Shown here: piece after piece, positions 57,981 to 64,000 of the stretch
How positions within the stretch are numbered: the first letter of the stretch is position 1
Layout of the letters: each line of letters opens with the position of its first letter
Assembly: GCF_000744185.1 (NCBI RefSeq)
Contig: NZ_JQLL01000001.1
Location: 868,001 to 932,000 of the forward strand
Source of the DNA: Carnobacterium funditum DSM 5970
GTDB taxonomy: Bacteria > Bacillota > Bacilli > Lactobacillales > Carnobacteriaceae
Length of the DNA stretch: 64,000 bases
Direction of reading: 5' to 3'
Notes under the pieces: model-generated
Told to the model about the DNA's origin: nothing
Databases searched by the model: none
The model's input: the letters and a program-made list of their open reading frames with translations, nothing else
Program-made: the position numbers and the translations under genes

Positions 57981-58628
57981 CTAAATTACCTGAACGTATA
58001 TATCTGATGCAGCTTTAAAACTTATCTGAATTTTTTTCTGTTCTTTTTCAACTACGATGGATCCTTCATAAGCACCGATAGAATCAATTGTGCAGACATC
58101 ATTTATTTTAATACCTATAGAGACTAGATAGTCTAACAAGTCTTTTTCATCTGCTACACGTTTTATTCGCACTTTTTGATTTTCTTTTTGTTCAACTAAG
58201 GTTTCCAACAAGGGTTCTTTTAGCATACCGTTTTCCCCTGGAATCATTCCTCCATGAGGACATATTTTAGGTGAATTTAAATAATTTTCTAACCGGTTGG
58301 TTAATTCAATTGAGGAAACATGCTCTAAAACTTCTGCTTCTGCATGAACTTCATTCCAAGAATACCCAAGGTTTTCAACTAGAAAAACCTCCCACAATCG
58401 GTGTTTTCTTATCAATGTGCTAGCTTTACGCAGACCTTTTTCATTAAGTTCTACTCCTTGATAAGGCAATCTTTCAATATAACCCTCTTTTAGTAGTTTA
58501 GACATCATTTCGCTAACTGAAGCTGCTGAAACTCCTAATCTCTTTACAATTTCTTTATTATTTATTTTTTTTTCTGTTCCACCAAGTTCATAAATAATTT
58601 TCAAATAATCTTCTTTATTAGGTGTCAA
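57981..58628 (-). CDS. DtxR/MntR-family metal-dependent repressor with FeoA-like domain
   Basis: The 215-residue regulator has a winged HTH (IVKRLGVSAASVSEMMSKLLKEGYIERLPYQGVELNEKG), a dimerisation/metal domain (HRLWEVFLVENLGYSWNEVHAEAEVLEHVSS; CPHGGMIPGE) and a C-terminal SH3-like FeoA domain (about 145-215). The length matches the ScaR/SloR/IdeR type, not the short MntR of B. subtilis. It would repress Mn or Fe uptake genes; none are adjacent. The start is TTG with GGTGAT six bases upstream. Confidence 0.9.
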   Translation of the reverse strand: MTPNKEDYLKIIYELGGTEKKINNKEIVKRLGVSAASVSEMMSKLLKEGYIERLPYQGVELNEKGLRKASTLIRKHRLWEVFLVENLGYSWNEVHAEAEVLEHVSSIELTNRLENYLNSPKICPHGGMIPGENGMLKEPLLETLVEQKENQKVRIKRVADEKDLLDYLVSIGIKINDVCTIDSIGAYEGSIVVEKEQKKIQISFKAASDIYVQVI

Positions 58629-58651
58629 TTATATCACCAACTTTTCTATTT

Positions 58652-58665
58652 TTAGGCAAACCTAA
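58652..58665 (-). promoter_or_regulatory. Candidate autoregulatory operator of the DtxR-family gene
   Basis: TTAGGCAAACCTAA, a 5+5 palindrome with a 4-base spacer, resembling the TTAGGTTAG half of the DtxR consensus. It lies just downstream of the predicted transcription start. Confidence 0.6.
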
Positions 58666-58677
58666 CTTATTAGTTTA

Positions 58678-58706
58678 ATTATAACTATTTTTAATTTAAA
58701 AAGCAA
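58678..58706 (-). promoter_or_regulatory. Promoter of the DtxR-family gene
   Basis: TTGCTT, 17 bases, TATAAT on the minus strand, about 50 bases before the TTG start. Confidence 0.7.
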
Positions 58707-58802
58707 TCTTTCCATGGATGGTATTTACACACATCTATAAGTTTGTTTTTTAAAAAAATTGAATAATATCATTTAAACTCGAAAAATTTGTTCGACTATC
58801 TG

Positions 58803-58857
58803 CAAAAAAAAGAATGATACTGTGTTTCCTTTGCATCAGGAACACAGTATCATTCTC
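58803..58857 (-). terminator. Terminator of adhE
   Basis: A long stem AGAATGATACTGTGTT-CC with its complement, 9-base loop and T8 tail on the minus strand, about 70 bases after the stop. Confidence 0.9.
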
Positions 58858-58925
58858 TCTTCTATTTAGACTTTCTTGCTACTTATATTTTTAGAATCTA
58901 AATTAAACCTATATTTTATTGTTAT

Positions 58926-61553
58926 TTATTCACCATCATAAGCATCAATAATAATTTGGCGTAATTCACTAATTAATGGTTGTTTTGGATTCGCAGTAGT
59001 ACACTGGTCTAAGAATGCTAGTTCAGCCATGTGATCAACGGTGTCATTTAAAATTTCTTGTGTAACACCTTGGGCCTTCAAATTCATCTCGATACCAACA
59101 TCTTTACCTAATTTGCTAATTTCAAAGATTAATGACTCCACTAATTCTTCGGTTGTATTTCCTTTGAATCCCATGAAACGAGCAATTTCAGCATAATCTT
59201 CGTCTGCTTTGAAGAACTCATATTTAGGGAATAATGCATGTTTTGAAGGATCTTTTGCATTGTAACGGATGACATGAGGCAACAAGATTGCGTTCGTACG
59301 TCCATGAGGAATATTGTACTCTCCTCCTATTTTATGAGCAATAGAATGGTTTATTCCTAAAAATGCATTTGCGAATGCCATACCAGCCATAGTAGATGCA
59401 TTATGCATTTTTTCTCTGGCTTCTTCATTTGCATATGAGTAAGAATTACGTAAGTTTTGGAATACTAATTTAATTGATTGTAAACTTAACCCTTTTGTAT
59501 AGTCACTTGCCATTACAGAAACATATGATTCAATTGCGTGTGTTAAGACATCCATCCCTGTATCAGCTGTAACAGATTTAGGAACACTCATGACAAATTG
59601 TGAATCGATAATAGCAACATCAGGCGTTAACGCATAATCGGCTAAAGGATATTTCACGTGTGTTTCACTATCTGTAATAACTGCAAAAGGTGTTACTTCT
59701 GAACCAGTTCCTGATGTAGTAGGGATGCAGACAAATTGAGTTTTATTTAAAGTAGGAATTTTGTACGTTCTTTTACGAATATCTAAAAATTTCTGTTTAG
59801 CTCCAAAAAATTCTGTTTCTGGTTTTTCATAAAACAACCACATACCTTTAGCAGCATCCATAGCTGAACCTCCGCCAATAGCGATAATGGTATCAGGTTG
59901 GAATTGAATCATAGCTTCTGTTCCAGCCATAACTGTATTTGTTGATGGGTTAGGTTCTACTGCTGAGAATATTTCTATTTGTACACTTTCTTTTCTTTTA
60001 TTTAATTCAGCAATAACCTTATCTGCATAGCCAAATTCAATCATACCTGGATCACAAACTAAGAATACTTTTTTAATATTTTCCATTTTTTGTAAATATT
60101 GAATAGAATACTTTTCGAAATAAATTTTTGATGGTAATTTGAACCATTGCATATGATTTCTACGTTTTGCAATTGTTTTAATATTCATTAAGTTAATAGT
60201 AGATACGTTCTTAGATACTGAGTTCTTACCGTATGAACCACATCCAAGCGTTAATGAAGGAATCATGTTATTATACAAATCGCCAATACCACCTTGTGCT
60301 GTAGGAGAGTTTACTAAAATACGACAAGCTTTCATTTGTTCTCCATATTTTTTTGCTAGTTCATCATCTAATGTGTGAATTGCTGCAGAGTGACCTAAAC
60401 CACCTAATTCTAACATTTGTTGAGCTAATGAGAATCCATCTTCAGTTGAAGTTGATTTAAGCATAGCTAAAACTGGAGATAATTTTTCACGTGATAATGG
60501 ATAATTTTCTCCAACTCCATCTAATTCAGCAATAATTATTTTTGTTCCTTTTGGAACTTTAATTCCTGCAAGATTAGCGATATCTTCTGCAGATTTTCCT
60601 ACGATAGCTGCATTAACAGCTGTTTTAGTTGGATTCATTACTGCATCTTCAAGTTTTTTTAATTCAGTCGGTTTAATAACATATACCTGATGCTTTATGA
60701 ACTCTGCTTTTACTTCATCATAAATTTCTTGGTCAACAATAACGGCTTGTTCTGAGGCACAAATCATTCCATTGTCAAATGATTTTGAAGCAATAACATC
60801 GTTAACAGCACGTTTAATTTTAGCTGATTTTTCAATATAACTAGGAACATTTCCTGGTCCTACTCCTAAAGCGGGTTTTCCAGTTGAATATGCGGCTTTT
60901 ACCATTGCTGATCCACCAGTTGCTAAAACGATAGCGATATCTGAATGATTCATCAATAAGTTAGTACCTTCTAAAGAGGGTTGTTTGATCCATTGAATGC
61001 AATCTTCAGGAGCTCCTGCTTTAACAGCTGCATTTAAAACAACTTGTGCGGCTGCTTCTGAACATTTTTGAGCACTTGGATGGAAAGCAAAAATAATTGG
61101 GTTACGTGTTTTAATAGCAATCAATGCTTTGAATAATGTCGTTGAAGTAGGATTCGTTACAGGAGTTACTCCACAAACGATTCCTACAGGAGTAGCAATT
61201 TCAATTAATTGACTTTGTTCATCATCGCTTATGATACCTGCAGTTTTATCATGTTTGATTGTATTCCAGATAGATTCTGTAGCGAACATATTTTTTATAC
61301 ATTTGTCTTCGTAAATTCCTCTACCTGTTTCTTCAACAGCCATTTTAGCTAAAAGCATATGTTCATTTAATCCTGCTAATGCCATTTGGTGACAGATGTG
61401 ATCAATTTGTTCTTGATTCATCGTTTCTAATGTTGCTAAGGCTTTTTTACCTTTAGTTGTCATTTCATTAATAGCCACTTCGATAGGTAATTTTGTGTCT
61501 GCAACCTCGATTGTGTCTTTTTTAACTTTATTCTCTAATTTTGTAGAAGTCAT
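58926..61553 (-). CDS. adhE: Bifunctional acetaldehyde-CoA/alcohol dehydrogenase AdhE
   Basis: AdhE reduces acetyl-CoA to ethanol with two NADH, regenerating NAD in fermentation. The 875-residue protein has an N-terminal CoA-acylating aldehyde dehydrogenase with the catalytic Cys in [15 protein letters not shown] (about 255), and a C-terminal iron alcohol dehydrogenase with [13 protein letters not shown] and the metal ligands in [41 protein letters not shown]. AdhE usually forms spirosome filaments. A GGAGG site supports the start. Upstream lie a consensus promoter, a Rex-like operator and two cre-like sites. Confidence 0.97.
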   Translation of the reverse strand: MTSTKLENKVKKDTIEVADTKLPIEVAINEMTTKGKKALATLETMNQEQIDHICHQMALAGLNEHMLLAKMAVEETGRGIYEDKCIKNMFATESIWNTIKHDKTAGIISDDEQSQLIEIATPVGIVCGVTPVTNPTSTTLFKALIAIKTRNPIIFAFHPSAQKCSEAAAQVVLNAAVKAGAPEDCIQWIKQPSLEGTNLLMNHSDIAIVLATGGSAMVKAAYSTGKPALGVGPGNVPSYIEKSAKIKRAVNDVIASKSFDNGMICASEQAVIVDQEIYDEVKAEFIKHQVYVIKPTELKKLEDAVMNPTKTAVNAAIVGKSAEDIANLAGIKVPKGTKIIIAELDGVGENYPLSREKLSPVLAMLKSTSTEDGFSLAQQMLELGGLGHSAAIHTLDDELAKKYGEQMKACRILVNSPTAQGGIGDLYNNMIPSLTLGCGSYGKNSVSKNVSTINLMNIKTIAKRRNHMQWFKLPSKIYFEKYSIQYLQKMENIKKVFLVCDPGMIEFGYADKVIAELNKRKESVQIEIFSAVEPNPSTNTVMAGTEAMIQFQPDTIIAIGGGSAMDAAKGMWLFYEKPETEFFGAKQKFLDIRKRTYKIPTLNKTQFVCIPTTSGTGSEVTPFAVITDSETHVKYPLADYALTPDVAIIDSQFVMSVPKSVTADTGMDVLTHAIESYVSVMASDYTKGLSLQSIKLVFQNLRNSYSYANEEAREKMHNASTMAGMAFANAFLGINHSIAHKIGGEYNIPHGRTNAILLPHVIRYNAKDPSKHALFPKYEFFKADEDYAEIARFMGFKGNTTEELVESLIFEISKLGKDVGIEMNLKAQGVTQEILNDTVDHMAELAFLDQCTTANPKQPLISELRQIIIDAYDGE

Positions 61554-61575
61554 TTTGTATTCCTCCGTTTTTTTA

Positions 61576-61593
61576 TTGTTAACTTATTCACAA
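61576..61593 (-). promoter_or_regulatory. Rex operator candidate of adhE
   Basis: TTGTGAATAAGTTAACAA on the minus strand matches TTGTGAAnnnnTTCACAA at 13 of 14 positions. It begins at the predicted transcription start, so bound Rex would block initiation. Confidence 0.7.
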
Positions 61594-61597
61594 CCTA

Positions 61598-61626
61598 ATC
61601 ATAATTCATTCATAATAAAATGTAAA
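61598..61626 (-). promoter_or_regulatory. Promoter of adhE
   Basis: TTTACA, 17 bases, TATGAT on the minus strand. Confidence 0.7.
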
Positions 61627-61675
61627 GCTTTTTCCTTCTTTTTATTTTAAAATTAAAAAAAGAACAAAAACCTTT

Positions 61676-61713
61676 AATAAAACGCTTTCTTTTGTGGATA
61701 ATACGCTTTGCTA
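61676..61713 (-). promoter_or_regulatory. Two cre-like sites upstream of adhE
   Basis: AAGAAAGCGTTTTATT (61,676-61,691) and TAGCAAAGCGTATTAT (61,698-61,713) on the minus strand resemble CcpA cre sites. Their CG centres are 21 bases apart, two helical turns. Confidence 0.45.
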
Positions 61714-61746
61714 TTAATTAATTTTATTTGGTTAGTAAAAATTCAT

Positions 61747-61764
61747 TTGATATTGATTTCACAA
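61747..61764 (-). promoter_or_regulatory. Second, weaker Rex-like site
   Basis: TTGTGAAATCAATATCAA on the minus strand has one perfect half-site and a degenerate second half (11 of 14 positions), about 170 bases upstream of the first. Confidence 0.3.
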
Positions 61765-61924
61765 TGAATACAATAAAAGATTTATTTATTGTTGTACTAT
61801 CTGAAAACAAGTCTGGTAAAAATTGATTTATCTTCCATAATATTGATCTAAAAACATATTCTTATTGCCTTTTTTTAATTTACATCGTGATTCACTACTT
61901 TTTTTATTTTAAATTTATTGGTTT

Positions 61925-61976
61925 AAAAAATACACCTCAAAAATTAGATTGGTTCTCTAACTTTTGAGGTGTAGTA
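61925..61976 (-). terminator. Terminator of comN
   Basis: A perfect 12-bp stem TACACCTCAAAA with its complement plus an inner TTAGA/TCTAA pair, followed by an ATTTTTT tail on the minus strand, about 40 bases after the comN stop. Confidence 0.88.
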
Positions 61977-62012
61977 TATACTTCAATAGAATTGGTTTTA
62001 TTATACCTATAT

Positions 62013-62294
62013 TTATAATAAATCATTTATATCCATATCTTCTAATGAATCTATCGGAGAAATCAATACTTCAACAGATGCAAAATCTAAATAATCATTC
62101 GGTGTTAATTGCATGATGTGTTGAATTTGTTGATAGTAATGAGTGGGTGTATTCCTTTTCCAAGAAAATAAAGTTAGGTAACGCCATAGATCCTCTTGGG
62201 ATATTTGTCCATATCCTAATAACTGGAATTCTGTTATCTTTAAGTCCAACCATGGTTCAATTTTTTTATATAAAGAAAATGAATGCTCATTCAT
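62013..62294 (-). CDS. comN: ComN-like post-transcriptional regulator
   Basis: The 93-residue protein contains WLDLKITEFQLLGYGQISQEDLWRYLTLFSWKR, matching the ComN/YrzD family pattern (KxxEFxLLGYxxxxxEDLW). B. subtilis ComN stabilises or localises comE mRNA. The ATG chosen (MNEHSFS) has AGAGGTG six bases upstream; a GTG three codons earlier overlaps that site. It sits next to yajC-tgt, as in Bacillus. Confidence 0.82.
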   Translation of the reverse strand: MNEHSFSLYKKIEPWLDLKITEFQLLGYGQISQEDLWRYLTLFSWKRNTPTHYYQQIQHIMQLTPNDYLDFASVEVLISPIDSLEDMDINDLL

Positions 62295-62355
62295 TCTAAA
62301 CACCTCTATTTCTGAAAAAAATAATTATACTTTATTGTCGATTTTAGATTAAGAT

Positions 62356-62394
62356 AAAAAACAAAAGAAAAGATTAAAACCTTCTCTTTTGTTT
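62356..62394 (-). terminator. Terminator of yajC
   Basis: The stem AAACAAAAGAAAAG against CTTCTCTTTTGTTT (one mismatch) with T-run on the minus strand, just past the yajC stop. Confidence 0.8.
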
Positions 62395-62411
62395 ATTCAG
62401 TCGTGAAGTTT

Positions 62412-62735
62412 TTATCTGTTTAATTCATTATCTTCTGGTTCAGCTTCAAAGGTTTCAATTGTTGAAGCTACTGCTAAATCTTTAATACGAGCAATTGCGC
62501 GCCTTTCAAAAGTTAAAAAGATTCCTTCGCAATTTATGACTACTGTTTTATCTGTTTCATTGAGTTCGTCAATTACTCCATGTAAGCCACCTATTGTCAC
62601 AACACCGTCACCTTTTTTCATTGAAGACAACATATTTTTTGTTTTGTCTGCCGCCTTTTTTTGTGGTCTAATCATCATGAAATACATTAAGCCCATAATT
62701 GCAGCAAACGGTAACACACTATAAAGAAATTCCAT
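62412..62735 (-). CDS. yajC: Preprotein translocase subunit YajC
   Basis: The 107-residue protein has a single N-terminal membrane helix (EFLYSVLPFAAIMGLMYFMMIRPQKK) and a cytoplasmic domain with MLSSMKKGDGVVTIGGLHGVIDEL, the YajC signature. It is an accessory subunit of the SecDF-YajC complex. It follows tgt by about 90 bases, the usual tgt-yajC order; the acidic C-terminal tail (EAEPEDNELNR) is variable in the family. Confidence 0.95.
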   Translation of the reverse strand: MEFLYSVLPFAAIMGLMYFMMIRPQKKAADKTKNMLSSMKKGDGVVTIGGLHGVIDELNETDKTVVINCEGIFLTFERRAIARIKDLAVASTIETFEAEPEDNELNR

Positions 62736-62826
62736 TACTTCACTCCATTCTATATTTTAAAACTATCTCTCAGTATTTACTGTACCAAAACTTACTCGTT
62801 AGTACCACTTATTTTTTTATTAAGTT

Positions 62827-63999
<1,173 letters not shown>

Positions 64000-64000
64000 T

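Larger units (their letters stand above)
61554..61924. other. Upstream region of adhE
   Basis: About 370 bases of AT-rich DNA upstream of adhE, with the promoter, Rex-like and cre-like sites in the first 210 bases. No open reading frame was seen; the rest shows nothing further that I recognise up to the comN terminator. Confidence 0.5.

Overview
The window is AT-rich, tightly packed DNA from a low-GC Gram-positive bacterium. The gene set (Spx, MecA, CoiA, YhaM/N/O, EcsAB-HIT-YhaH-PrsA, SftA-YtpR, YtoI-NrnA-YtkL, and a T-box in front of thrS) fits the order Lactobacillales. The combination of bifunctional AdhE, Opp transport and an orphan HemY-like oxidase in such AT-rich DNA makes a Carnobacterium-like organism likely, but the genus is inferred from gene content only. 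Nearly all genes lie on the minus strand. No rRNA, tRNA or CRISPR array was seen, and the only mobile element recognised is one IS30-family insertion sequence.

Layout, low to high coordinates. 1-1.5 kb: start of coiA (cut by the window edge), mecA and spx, a competence and ClpP-proteolysis/stress cluster. 1.8-15 kb: peptide nutrition and cofactors, with oppBCDF, a small membrane protein, lipoate ligase, a YhfI-like metallo-beta-lactamase protein, a HemY-like oxidase, an M42 aminopeptidase and two tandem oppA paralogues. 15-26 kb: translation and replication core, with infC-rpmI-rplT behind an r-protein leader, thrS behind a T-box, nrdR-dnaB-dnaI and polA-mutM-coaE. 26-38 kb: murC, a soluble FtsK-type translocase (SftA) with a very long Glu-Pro repeat, ytpR, a universal stress protein, a thioredoxin-like protein, a second M42 peptidase, a PepSY protein, trmB, a YtmP-like kinase, a DHA2 exporter and D-amino-acid transaminase. 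38.5-39.5 kb: the IS30 element. 39.5-49.4 kb: ecsAB diverging from hit-yhaH-prsA, then yhaM-yhaN and a frameshifted yhaO, and a YlbF-family gene. 49.5-64 kb: a class A penicillin-binding protein, a CNNM/CorC transporter, nrnA-ytoI-ytkL, dinB, a DtxR-family metalloregulator, adhE, comN, yajC and tgt.

Much of the order follows the Bacillus subtilis yt-, yha- and yhf- blocks, so most functions can be read from both protein motifs and synteny. Several listed starts are shorter than the longest open frame because a Shine-Dalgarno sequence or a family signature places the start inside it (oppB, oppA, thrS, mutM, hit, the exporter, dat, PBP and others).

No wholly new multi-gene system was recognised. 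The most interesting signals are cis-acting or structural: a hairpin between a strong Shine-Dalgarno and a TTG start in the CNNM gene; 44 tandem hexamers encoding a Glu-Pro rod in SftA; an AUA start candidate for infC; a terminator-like hairpin directly after a consensus promoter in front of ytmP; a one-base frameshift in an A7 tract of yhaO; and Rex-, CcpA-, LexA- and DtxR-like operator candidates.
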